A stretch of 64,000 nucleotides of DNA. Origin: Muricoccus harenae. Lineage in GTDB: Bacteria; Pseudomonadota; Alphaproteobacteria; Acetobacterales; Acetobacteraceae. The stretch covers positions 186,001 through 250,000 of the forward strand of contig NZ_WWDL01000001.1 in the NCBI RefSeq assembly GCF_009848505.1, in the 5' to 3' direction. Positions 1 through 7,577 of the stretch are shown here, one piece after another; the stretch's first letter is position 1, and every line of letters begins with the position of its first letter. Position numbers and translations under genes: made by a program. The notes under the pieces were generated by a model, which made no database searches, was not told the DNA's origin, and worked only from the letters and a program-made list of their open reading frames with translations.

Positions 1-1409
1 GCCGCGCTGAAGCCCGCCCCGAACTCCACCCGCGCGCCCGCCGCCACGGCGCCCTGGTAGCGCAGCGTGCGGGATGGATCGCCGAGCTGGAGGCTGAGGC
101 GCGGTTCCACCACCCAATCCCAATGCGGGCCCGGCTCGGCGAAGGCGTCGGGCCAAGCGGTGCCCTCGGCGGGAAACAGCGTGGTGGCGGACCAGGCCTC
201 CTCTGCGCTGCCCCCCGGCGCCGTGCGATCGCCGGCTGCGGCCTCGATGGCGCGGCGCGGCACCATCATCGCTCCCATCTCGGCCCCGGCCTGCCACCAG
301 GACAGGCGAATCACTTCCACCTCGGGCGGCAGGATAGCGTTCACCGCACGCAGCACGCGGGACGCCACCTGCGGCAGGCTGCGGAAACGCCCTTCCGAGA
401 CGGCAATCCGCGCCTCCACCCCGCGCTCCTCATAGGCGATGGGCCGGAACCCCGCTTCGCGCAGCGCCTCGAAGGCCGCCACCGACCGGGGCTCCTCCCC
501 GGCGGCACGCCGCGCGGGCATGGGCGGGAGCGGGCGCAGCGGCGGGGCAGATGGCGGCGTCGCAGGGTCCATCCGCAGCGACAGCCGCGCCAGCAGGTCC
601 GTGCCGTGCACGAATTGCAGGCCGGCGTCGACGAATTCGGCGGACCATTGCAGCCCGAAGTTCACCGGGCTGCGTGCCGCCCCCCGCAGCGGGCCGCGCC
701 GCACCGGATAGCCGCCGCGCTCGTCACGCAGGGCGTCGCCCGACCATTCGATCTTGGCGCGCAGCCCCTCCACCTCGCCCCAGGGTGTCTCGAGCCGCGG
801 CAGGCTGTATTCGGCACCACCGAAGACCGCGACATTCTCTCCCCGGAAGAAGTCCAGCCGCAGCGTGCCGCCCCGGCCCACGTCTCGCGGGCGGGTGCGG
901 AAGCCATCGGAGAGGTCGGTCAGCGGATTGGCGAAGTCACCGCGCGTGCCCAGCCGCCCGAAACCGAGGCCGAGGGATACGTCCAGCGGCCCCCAGCGGC
1001 GGGAGGCCACCACATATTCCCCGCCATAGATCCCGGTGCCGATCAGGTCCTGCAGCCCGATGGCGAGCGCCGGGTTCCACGGCCCTTCCTCCAGAAGCCG
1101 CAGCTTCACGTCAAAGGAACGGTCGGTGGTGCTGCCCTGGCCAGTGGTGGCATTCAGCCGCTCGCTCAGCCGGAAGGTGGTCTCCAGGAAGGGCAGGGCC
1201 TGGAAGTTGAGGAACCAGAAGCGCCTCTGGTGGCGGTAGGAGCCGCCGGCCTCCAGCACCCCATCTTCGCGGAAGCGGGCGTTGCGCATCTCGATCAGCC
1301 CGGCGCCGCCGAAGTCGCTGCCCGTCGCCGGCACCTCCTCGGCCATGGCCGGAATGGGGATCGCGACGGCGGGAAGCAGCATCAGAAGGGCGAGCCTGAA
1401 GGCGCGCAT
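1..1409 (-). CDS. YjbH-like exopolysaccharide/envelope protein, N-terminal part (runs off the window)
   Basis: The frame is open from an ATG at 1409 (another ATG lies directly upstream at 1412) to base 1, so about 469 residues of a longer protein are present and the C-terminus is outside the window. Residues 1-22 (MRAFRLALLMLLPAV...AMA) form a signal peptide, so the product is exported. The following GLIEMRNARF segment and the beta-rich stretch with GTGIYGGEYVV and DVSLGLGFGRLG match the YjbH/DUF940 family, outer-membrane-type proteins linked to exopolysaccharide production in enterobacteria. No other yjb or EPS gene is visible here; partners could lie beyond the left edge. It is divergent from the DUF1028 gene. 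Family assignment is from recall of motifs; the substrate is unknown. Confidence 0.72.
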   Translation of the reverse strand, partial: MRAFRLALLMLLPAVAIPIPAMAEEVPATGSDFGGAGLIEMRNARFREDGVLEAGGSYRHQRRFWFLNFQALPFLETTFRLSERLNATTGQGSTTDRSFDVKLRLLEEGPWNPALAIGLQDLIGTGIYGGEYVVASRRWGPLDVSLGLGFGRLGTRGDFANPLTDLSDGFRTRPRDVGRGGTLRLDFFRGENVAVFGGAEYSLPRLETPWGEVEGLRAKIEWSGDALRDERGGYPVRRGPLRGAARSPVNFGLQWSAEFVDAGLQFVHGTDLLARLSLRMDPATPPSAPPLRPLPPMPARRAAGEEPRSVAAFEALREAGFRPIAYEERGVEARIAVSEGRFRSLPQVASRVLRAVNAILPPEVEVIRLSWWQAGAEMGAMMVPRRAIEAAAGDRTAPGGSAEEAWSATTLFPAEGTAWPDAFAEPGPHWDWVVEPRLSLQLGDPSRTLRYQGAVAAGARVEFGAGFSA

Positions 1410-1539
1410 CATGGTTCGGCAGGTAAGCTCTCGTTTTCGTGATCAGATGGGCACGCGCGTGGCGCGAAGGCAAGACCTCACACTCAACCAGATGCGGCGG
1501 ATGGACAGCGGCCCGATCCCGCCCAAGGATCGGGAGGTC

Positions 1540-2229
1540 ATGACCTTCTCCCTCCTCGGGCGCTGCAGGCGCACCGGCCAGATCGGCGCCGCCGGCGCCA
1601 CCTCCGACATCGGCGTCGGCGCGCGCATCCAGCACATCGCGGCCGGGGTGGGTGCGGTGCTGACGCAGCACCGCACCGATCCGCGCCTGGGCCCGCGCGG
1701 CATCGCGCTGCTGCGGAGCGGATGCTCGGCAGGGGAGACGGTGGCGGCGCTGGCTGCCTCCACCCCGCACCATGCCTGGCGCCAGCTGGCCGCGCTGGAT
1801 GCGCGGGGACGCACCGCCCATCACCACGGGGCGCGGGTGAAGCCCGAGCGCAACGACGCCCATGGCACGGATTGCGTGGCCATTGGCAACATCCTCTCGA
1901 ATGACGGCGTGCCCGCCGCCATGGTGCGCGCCTTCGAGGCCGAGCCCGACGCCCCGCTGGGCGACCGGCTGCTGGCTGCCCTCGCCGCCGGGGAGGCTGC
2001 GGGGGGCGAGCACGGCCCGGTCATCTCCGCCGTGCTGGAAGTGCATGGGGAGCACGACTTCGCCCTTGCCGACCTGCGCGTGGATCGCGCCGCCGACCCG
2101 ATCGACGAACTGGCCGCGCTGTGGCGCGACTACGCGCCCAAGATCGACGAATTCGTCCTGCGCGCCACCGATCCGGACCGGGCGCGGGGCGGGGCCTCGG
2201 GCTCCGTCGCCTTCGGAGCATCCGCATGA
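1540..2229 (+). CDS. DUF1028 family protein (predicted Ntn-type hydrolase)
   Basis: 229 residues. I start at ATG 1540 because it follows a GGGAGG ribosome site at 1532-1537 and gives the family's usual N-terminus MTFSLLGR; the frame is open further upstream but without family similarity. The pattern TFS-x-GR...GQIGAAGATS...AGVGAVLTQ, the conserved NDAHGTDCVAIGN segment and the acidic AVLEVHGEHDF/ALADLRVDRA tail are those of DUF1028, thought to share the Ntn-hydrolase fold; the Thr after the initiator Met would be the candidate nucleophile (inference). The gene lies 30 bases before a P1 peptidase gene on the same strand, which suggests a small hydrolase operon. The substrate is unknown. Confidence 0.8.
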   Translation: MTFSLLGRCRRTGQIGAAGATSDIGVGARIQHIAAGVGAVLTQHRTDPRLGPRGIALLRSGCSAGETVAALAASTPHHAWRQLAALDARGRTAHHHGARVKPERNDAHGTDCVAIGNILSNDGVPAAMVRAFEAEPDAPLGDRLLAALAAGEAAGGEHGPVISAVLEVHGEHDFALADLRVDRAADPIDELAALWRDYAPKIDEFVLRATDPDRARGGASGSVAFGASA

Positions 2230-2259
2230 GGCGCCGCCACTCCCGCCGCCGGAACCGCC

Positions 2260-3267
2260 ATGGCCCAGACCGTCCCGCCTCCGCCTTGGACCGGAGTTTC
2301 CGGCGGCGCGATCACCAACGTGCCCGGCATCAAGGTGGGCCATTTCACGGAGACGCGCCGCCCCACCGGCTGCACCGTCATCCTGACGGAGGAGGGCGCC
2401 ACCGCTGGGGTGGATGTGCGTGGCGCCGCCCCCGGCACGCGTGAGACGGACCTGCTGAACCCCGCCAATCTCGTGCAGCAGGTCCATGCCATTTTGCTGT
2501 CCGGCGGCTCTGCCTTCGGGCTCGAAGCCGCGACGGGGGTGGTGCGCTGGCTGGAGGAGAAGGGCATTGGCTTCCCCGCCGGCCCCGCCCGCGTGCCAAT
2601 CGTGCCCGCCGCGGTTCTTTTCGACCTGACGCAGGGCGACCACCGCATCCGCCCTGACGCCGCCGCCGGCTACGCCGCCTGTCAGGCCGCGGGCACCGAG
2701 CCGCCGGCCGAGGGCAGCGTGGGCGCCGGCACGGGGGCGACCGTGGGCAAGCTCTTCGGCATGGCCCGCGCCATGAAGGGCGGGATCGGCACGGCGTCGG
2801 TGAAGGTTGGCGCCATCACCGTCGGCGCCATCGTGGCGGTGAATGCGGTGGGCGACGTGATCGACCCCGCCACGGGGCAGGTGGTCGCGGGGGCGCGGGA
2901 TGCGGAAGGCCGCCGGCCTTTCGGCGCGACGTCCGGCATCCTGCGTGGCGAGCTTCCGGCGGCGATGCAGGCGGGCATGGCGACCACCATCGGCGTGGTG
3001 GCCATCGACGCCACCCTGACCAAGGCCCAATGCCAGCGCCTGGCCGGATCGGCGCATGACGGGCTGGCCCGCAGCATCGATCCCATCCACACCATGTCCG
3101 ACGGCGACACGATCTTCGCTCTGGCTACGGGCAAGAGCGGACTGCCGGGGAACATGATGGCGCTGGGGGCGATCGTGCCGCATGTCATGGCGGCGGCGGT
3201 GCTGCGGGCGGTTCGGGCCGCGAAGGCGATCGCCCCGAGCCCGCCCGGGGCGTCGGAGCTGGGCTAG
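2260..3267 (+). CDS. P1 family (DmpA/NylC-like) self-processing peptidase/amidohydrolase
   Basis: 335 residues, no signal peptide. The protein shows the P1/S58 landmarks: TNVPGIKVGH near the start, the SGGSAFGLEAATGVV block at 81-95, GGIGTASVKVG near 174-184, and ATTIGVVAID around 241-250 followed by KAQCQRLAGSAHDGLARSI. In NylC and DmpA the enzyme cleaves itself in the segment equivalent to 241-243 and the newly exposed Thr/Ser becomes the nucleophile, so Thr242 or Thr243 is the likely active residue. Members act as aminopeptidases, beta-peptidases or cyclic-amide hydrolases. It sits immediately downstream of a DUF1028 gene. The fold and class are secure; the substrate is not. Confidence 0.85.
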   Translation: MAQTVPPPPWTGVSGGAITNVPGIKVGHFTETRRPTGCTVILTEEGATAGVDVRGAAPGTRETDLLNPANLVQQVHAILLSGGSAFGLEAATGVVRWLEEKGIGFPAGPARVPIVPAAVLFDLTQGDHRIRPDAAAGYAACQAAGTEPPAEGSVGAGTGATVGKLFGMARAMKGGIGTASVKVGAITVGAIVAVNAVGDVIDPATGQVVAGARDAEGRRPFGATSGILRGELPAAMQAGMATTIGVVAIDATLTKAQCQRLAGSAHDGLARSIDPIHTMSDGDTIFALATGKSGLPGNMMALGAIVPHVMAAAVLRAVRAAKAIAPSPPGASELG

Positions 3268-3520
3268 GTCCGGGCTCCGGAGCGGCCCCGGCTGCACCGG
3301 CCATGCCTCGCGAGTGATTTGGCTCCAATACCGATCGGCGTCGAAATCATGAATGCAGGCCCTTCGCTGAAGACGTCGGCCTGAGGCTACTGCGGAAAAT
3401 CAGCCCCTCTTCTGTCCGCCTGACGCGTCGCCTCGTCGTTCCGCGTAGTAAACTACCTCGCCCTGTTTATGCTGAGCGCGTCTTCGGGCTTACGCGAGCG
3501 TGGGAAGGAAGGTCATCGAC
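3268..3520. other. Gene-free stretch of lower GC content
   Basis: About 250 bases between the P1 peptidase stop and the cupin start are visibly less GC-rich than their surroundings and contain no complete gene. A short open stretch near 3331-3383 could encode PIPIGVEIMNAGPS before a stop, possibly a remnant, but I cannot assign it. A GGAAGG ribosome site precedes the cupin ATG at 3521. Confidence 0.4.
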
Positions 3521-4004
3521 ATGAAGCCGACCACCATTGCCGCCTTGGCGGCGACCAGCGTTTTCATCCTGGCAGGAACGGCCAGCGCCCAGACGGCGCA
3601 TCCCGCCGGCCACCACCAGGTCGTCACGCCCCAGGAACATCCGATGGTCGCCCGGACCCGCCAGCGTTCCCAGGGGCGCCGAAATGGCAGTGCTGTATGG
3701 CGACCCGGCGAAGGAAGGGCCCTTCTCCATGCGGCTGCGCCTTCCGGCGGACTACCGCATCCCCGCGCATTCCCACCCGGTGCCGGAAATCGTGACCATC
3801 CTCTCCGGGACCTTCCGGCTCGGCGCGGGGAGCGAGGCCGACAAGGAAAAGACCCAGGCGCTTCCCGCCGGCAGCTTCTTCGCCGTCCAGCCGGGATCGC
3901 CGCATTTCGTCTATATCGACGAGGTGACGATCGTGCAGATCAACTCCAACGGTCCTTGGGGCATCAACTACGTCAACCCGTCCGAGGATCCGCGCCGGCA
4001 GTAG
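3521..4004 (+). pseudogene. Exported cupin-domain protein interrupted by a one-base frameshift
   Basis: ATG 3521 follows a GGAAGG site and encodes a signal peptide (MKPTTIAALAATSVFILAG...ASAQ) and the start of a mature protein, HHQVVTPQE. In that frame the family similarity then stops. One base further (skipping one base close to 3638) the next frame continues with IRWSPGPASVPRGAEMAVLYGDP, PGPF-type and YRIPAHSHPVPEIVTILSGTF motifs of a single-domain ChrR/cupin_2 protein to TAG 4002-4004. The two halves together make one normal protein of about 160 residues. So either the gene is a recent pseudogene, the base is a sequencing error, or translation slips. An internal ATG at 3684 could give a truncated, cytoplasmic cupin. 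Metal-binding HSH is present. Confidence 0.75.
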
Positions 4005-4034
4005 GAACCGCAGGTCGGGCCGGTGCCCGGCCTC

Positions 4035-4062
4035 GCCGGCGCGGCATCGGGCCTGCGCCGGC
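4035..4062. terminator. GC-rich hairpin between convergent genes
   Basis: The inverted repeat GCCGGCGC (4035-4042) and GCGCCGGC (4055-4062) with a 12-base loop lies between the cupin stop and the stop of the minus-strand dehydratase. There is no clear T run, so its role as a terminator is only inferred from position. Confidence 0.35.
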
Positions 4063-4086
4063 GCCTTCCGCCTGGGCTCGGCACGC

Positions 4087-5019
4087 CTATGCGGTCACGG
4101 AGCCCGGGTCGCAATTCCCGCCGCAGACCAGCACGCCCACCCGCGCCCCGTCTGGCGGCACCCAGGCGCCGGAGATGAGCGCGGCCAGCGCCGTCGCCCC
4201 GCCCGGCTCCGCCACCACGCGGCAGGCGGACCAGAGGCGGCGCTGCGCCTCGCGGATGGCGTCATCCGTCACGAGAACCGAGTCGCGAACCACCTCCCGC
4301 GCCACCTCGAACATCAGCGAGCCGACGCGCCGGGCGCCGAGGCTGTCCGCGGCCACCCCGCCCACCGGCGCATCCACGGGTGCCCCGGCCTTGAGCGCGG
4401 AGAAAAGGGTGGGGCAGCCCTCCGGCTCCACCGCCACCACCTGTGTGCCGCTGCCGGCGAACCAGGAGGCGACGCCGCCAATCAGCCCGCCGCCGCCCAC
4501 CGCCACCAGCACATGGGTCAGGCCAGGCGAATCGGCCTCGAATTCCCGCGCCACCGTGCCCTGGCCGGCCAGGACCTCCGGCTGGTCATAGGCATGGATG
4601 GAGACGGCGCCGGTTTCGGCGCGGCGCGACTCGCTGGCGGCGAAGGCCTCGGCATAGGTGTCGCCACCCTGCACCACCACCGCCCCGGCCTCCCGAATTC
4701 GAACCACTTTGGATGGGGCGGAGATGGCGGGAACGTAGATCTCCGCCCGGATGCCCAGCGCCCCGGCCGCATGCGCCACCGCCGCGCCGTGGTTACCGCC
4801 TGAGGCTGCGATCACCCCCGCCATGCCGGCACCGGATTGCAGCAGCGCGTTGAAGGCGCCGCGCGCCTTGAAGGAGCCGCTGACCTGCAATTGTTCCAGT
4901 TTCAACACTAATTCCCCTGGCGCGCCGAGGGCGGTTCCGGGCAAGACCAGGACCGGCGTGCGGCGGATGTGCGGGGCGATGCGGGCGGCAGCGGCTTCGA
5001 TGGCGGGACGGGTGGTCAT
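4087..5019 (-). CDS. Threonine/serine dehydratase-like PLP enzyme (no ACT domain)
   Basis: 310 residues from ATG 5019 (MTTRPAIEAA); the frame extends 13 codons further upstream but the family begins here. It is a fold-type II PLP enzyme: SGSFKARGA carries the cofactor lysine (Lys51), ASGGNHG is the substrate loop, and VGGGGLIGG the phosphate-binding glycine loop. These fit the threonine dehydratase/serine racemase group, which deaminates threonine or serine to 2-oxo acids. The protein lacks the C-terminal ACT regulatory domain of biosynthetic IlvA, so a catabolic or racemase-type role is as likely as isoleucine synthesis. It is transcribed away from the PTS operon. Substrate not decided by sequence alone. 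Confidence 0.82.
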   Translation of the reverse strand: MTTRPAIEAAAARIAPHIRRTPVLVLPGTALGAPGELVLKLEQLQVSGSFKARGAFNALLQSGAGMAGVIAASGGNHGAAVAHAAGALGIRAEIYVPAISAPSKVVRIREAGAVVVQGGDTYAEAFAASESRRAETGAVSIHAYDQPEVLAGQGTVAREFEADSPGLTHVLVAVGGGGLIGGVASWFAGSGTQVVAVEPEGCPTLFSALKAGAPVDAPVGGVAADSLGARRVGSLMFEVAREVVRDSVLVTDDAIREAQRRLWSACRVVAEPGGATALAALISGAWVPPDGARVGVLVCGGNCDPGSVTA

Positions 5020-5185
5020 GGGCGCGGCATGGCCCGGCGGCGGCCGGCTGTCCACCATTCGTCAAACGGGTCGTCAAATGGGCCGTCGGACCAGTCCCTT
5101 GATGGCACCGCCGAAGCCCCGGCTTCCGTCCTTGCCCGAATCCTGCCACGTTCCGCCCCCGTGTCCGGGGTGTTACCAGCCAACC

Positions 5186-5653
5186 ATGCTGCAACACGGC
5201 AGTTGTGCCGCGCGGGACGGAGCCGGTGGGCTCCTGGGGGTTCTGCTCCTGGGTCCACCCGGCGCCGGCAAATCTGACCTTCTCCTGCGCCTGACAGGGG
5301 AGGGATGGTGGCTCGTGGCCGATGACCAGGTGGTGCTGCGGGCCGAGGGCGATGCCCTCCACGCCTCGGCGCCCGCTTCCCTCCGCGGCATGATCGAGGT
5401 GCGCGGGTTGGGGCTGCTGTCCGGGCTCGATTCCGCCCCCGGCGCCACGCTGGCCCTGGCGGTGGATTGCGTCCCCCGCGAGGAGGTTCCACGCCTGCCC
5501 AGCCCCGCCGGCTTCCAGGCGCTGGGCCATCGCCTGCCCCGAATCGCCCTTCACGCGCCGGAGGCCTCCGCCCCGCGCAAGCTGGCCCTGGCGTTGGACG
5601 CCCTGTCCGGCCGCATCGCCTGCCGCGCCGGCGCCTTCGAGGCCGCAAGCTGA
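5186..5653 (+). CDS. hprK: HPr kinase/phosphorylase, short alphaproteobacterial form
   Basis: 155 residues from ATG 5186, about half the length of the Firmicutes enzyme because the N-terminal domain is absent, as is usual in alphaproteobacteria. Walker A GPPGAGKSD is at 23-31, LVADDQV follows at 43-49, and the signature RGMIEVRGLGL is present. It phosphorylates the regulatory serine of HPr and removes it again, so controlling how much HPr can carry the PEP-derived histidine phosphate. First gene of hprK-rapZ-EIIA-ptsH-ptsI; rapZ starts 11 bases after its stop. The 166-base gap to the divergent dehydratase should hold the operon promoter, but I see no convincing boxes. Confidence 0.9.
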   Translation: MLQHGSCAARDGAGGLLGVLLLGPPGAGKSDLLLRLTGEGWWLVADDQVVLRAEGDALHASAPASLRGMIEVRGLGLLSGLDSAPGATLALAVDCVPREEVPRLPSPAGFQALGHRLPRIALHAPEASAPRKLALALDALSGRIACRAGAFEAAS

Positions 5654-5664
5654 GCGCCCCCCCG

Positions 5665-6738
5665 ATGAATGGTCCTGGGCAGGTCCAGGCCGCCCCGCGC
5701 CGGGCGGTGGTGGTCACGGGCCTCTCAGGGGCCGGGAAGTCCTCCGTCCTGCGCGTGCTGGAGGATCTTGGCCATGAAACGGTGGACAACCCGCCGCTCG
5801 CCGTCCTGGGCGAGCTGATGACCGGTTCTGGCAATGGGGGAGGGGAGGCGCCGCTCGCGGTGGGGGTGGACACCCGCACCCGCGGCTTCGACGCCACCGC
5901 CCTCCTGGCCGGGCTGGACGCGCTGCGGGCCCGCGGCGCCGCGGCGCCCGAGTTGGTCTTCGTGGATGCGGCCGAGGAAATCCTGCTGCGCCGCTATTCC
6001 GAAACCCGGCGCCGCCACCCGCTTGCCCCTGCCGGGCTGCCGGGCACCGGGGTGGCGGATGGCATCGCCCGGGAGGCCGCCGCCCTGGCCCCGCTGCGCG
6101 AGGCGGCGGATTGGCTGATCGACACCTCCGGCCTACCCCTGCCCGAGCTGCGGCGGATGATCGAGCGACGCTACGGCGCGGCTGGCACGGCCGGGATGTC
6201 GGTCACGGTGCAGTCCTTCGCCTATCCGCGCGGCCTTCCGCGCGAGGCCGACCTGGTGCTGGACCTGCGCTTCCTGCGAAACCCGCATTACGATCCCGCC
6301 CTGCGCCCGATGACTGGCCGTGACGCGCCGGTCGCCGGCTACATCGAGGCGGATCCCGAATGGGGCCCATTCTGGGCACGCATGACGGCGCTGCTGGACC
6401 CGCTCTTGCCGGCCTATGAAACGGGGGGCAAGAAGTACCTGACGGTGGCGCTGGGCTGCACGGGCGGCAAACACCGCTCGGTTTTTGCGGCGGAGCGCCT
6501 CGCAGGCCATCTCGCGCGGGGTGGCTGGCCGGTGGAGTTGTCCCACCGGGAGCTGGCGGTCCGGGAGAGCCTTCCTGGAACCGGAACCCCAACGAACCGA
6601 CTCGTAGCGGCCCCCCCCGCACCCCATATCGATCCCAAGAGCATGAACGAACGCCCCCCGGCCGCGCCCTGCGCGGACCAATCCCCCCCTCATTCCCAGC
6701 CGCATTCTGCCAACGCGGCCTTGCCGGACCCCCGATGA
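5665..6738 (+). CDS. rapZ: RNase adapter / nucleotide-binding protein RapZ
   Basis: 357 residues from ATG 5665. GLSGAGKSS (19-27) is the P-loop; RNPHYDPALRPMTG and CTGGKHRSVFAAERLA are RapZ/YvcJ signatures. In E. coli RapZ links amino-sugar synthesis to small-RNA decay; in alphaproteobacteria it is typically encoded with hprK and PTS genes, and its role is less clear. After the last conserved segment (SHRELAVRE) the protein has an extra tail of about 50 residues, rich in Pro, Ala and Ser (PPAPHIDPKS, QSPPHSQPHS), that the family does not need. Its TGA overlaps the ATG of the EIIA gene (ATGA at 6735-6738), implying translational coupling. Confidence 0.9.
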   Translation: MNGPGQVQAAPRRAVVVTGLSGAGKSSVLRVLEDLGHETVDNPPLAVLGELMTGSGNGGGEAPLAVGVDTRTRGFDATALLAGLDALRARGAAAPELVFVDAAEEILLRRYSETRRRHPLAPAGLPGTGVADGIAREAAALAPLREAADWLIDTSGLPLPELRRMIERRYGAAGTAGMSVTVQSFAYPRGLPREADLVLDLRFLRNPHYDPALRPMTGRDAPVAGYIEADPEWGPFWARMTALLDPLLPAYETGGKKYLTVALGCTGGKHRSVFAAERLAGHLARGGWPVELSHRELAVRESLPGTGTPTNRLVAAPPAPHIDPKSMNERPPAAPCADQSPPHSQPHSANAALPDPR

Positions 6739-7184
6739 TCGGATTCGTCCTCGTTACCCATGGGCGCCTGGCCGAGGAACTTCGCCTCGCCATGGAGCAT
6801 GTCATGGGCCCCCAGAAATACGTCTCGACGATCTGCATCGGACCGGAGGACGACCTTGAGGGACGCCGCGGCGACATCCGTGCCGCGGTGGAGCAGGTGG
6901 ACCAGGGGGATGGCGTGGTGGTGCTGACCGATATGTTCGGCGGCACCCCCTCCAACCTGGCGGCCTCCATCAAGGATCGCTGCCAGGCGCCGGATTGCTG
7001 CGGGCGGCAGGTGGAAGTGATCGCCGGCGTCAGCCTGCCGCTGCTGGTGAAGCTGGCCAAGCTGCGCGGCACCGAGCCGCTGGCCCAGGCCGTGGACCAT
7101 GCGGTGAATGCCGGCCGCAAATACATGGCCACCGCCGGCGAGCTGCGCGGCGATGGAATCGTCAACGGGGGAGCGAAGCGATGA
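6735..7184 (+). CDS. manX: PTS EIIA component, mannose family (regulatory, no permease)
   Basis: 149 residues. MIGFVLVTHGRLAEEL carries the phosphorylated His9; VVLTDMFGGTPSN is the second family block. No EIIB, EIIC or EIID gene is in the window, so this EIIA is probably a phosphorylation-state sensor rather than part of a sugar importer, as in other alphaproteobacteria. An unusual short insertion, DRCQAPDCCGRQ at 81-92, brings three cysteines (83, 88, 89) just before the conserved VEVIAGVSLPLL strand. Overlaps rapZ upstream and ptsH downstream by ATGA, so the three are likely co-translated. Confidence 0.88.
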   Translation: MIGFVLVTHGRLAEELRLAMEHVMGPQKYVSTICIGPEDDLEGRRGDIRAAVEQVDQGDGVVVLTDMFGGTPSNLAASIKDRCQAPDCCGRQVEVIAGVSLPLLVKLAKLRGTEPLAQAVDHAVNAGRKYMATAGELRGDGIVNGGAKR

Positions 7185-7519
7185 GCCGCAACGCCGCGGA
7201 AGCGGAAATCACCCAGACGGCCGACACCCAGAAGCCGGAGGGCGCGCCCATGGCGCTGCGACGGAGCATCGTGATCCGCAACCAGCGTGGGTTGCACGCC
7301 AGGGCTGCCGCGAAGCTGGTGACCCTGGCGGAGAAGCATTGTTCCTGCCTCAGCGTCACGCATGATGGGCAGACGGTGCCGGCCTGCTCCATCATGGGGC
7401 TGATGATGCTGGGCGCCGGCCAGGGCGCGACCGTGGTCCTCGAAGCCGAGGGCTGGGATGCGCGCGAGGCGCTGGACGAGCTCGCCGCGCTGATCGAGGC
7501 TGGCTTCCACGAGGAGTGA
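7181..7519 (+). CDS. ptsH: Phosphocarrier protein HPr
   Basis: 112 residues, longer than classical HPr (about 88) because of a roughly 24-residue polar N-terminal extension; translation could alternatively start at the internal Met24. RNQRGLHARAAAK holds the PEP-dependent phosphorylation site His39, and CSIMGLMMLGA holds the regulatory Ser70 targeted by HprK. The residue before Ser70 is Cys69, where Gly/Thr-type residues are common, and Cys54 and Cys56 lie in the preceding loop. It receives phosphate from EI (ptsI, 58 bases downstream) and passes it to the EIIA encoded just upstream. ATGA overlap with the EIIA gene. Confidence 0.93.
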   Translation: MSRNAAEAEITQTADTQKPEGAPMALRRSIVIRNQRGLHARAAAKLVTLAEKHCSCLSVTHDGQTVPACSIMGLMMLGAGQGATVVLEAEGWDAREALDELAALIEAGFHEE

Positions 7520-7577
7520 ATCCGGCCCCGCCGGCAGGATTCGAGCCGCCGGCGCGCGGCCGGCAGGAGCGGACAGG

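Noticed and set aside
1111-3297. 728-residue minus-strand open frame
   Set aside because: It lies antisense to DUF1028 and the P1 peptidase, is His/Arg/Gly-rich with no domain, and is explained by GC3 bias of the real genes.
3500-4591. 363-residue plus-strand frame beginning with the cupin signal peptide
   Set aside because: Beyond about residue 45 it leaves the cupin frame and runs antisense into the dehydratase; the long frame is an artefact of the frameshift.
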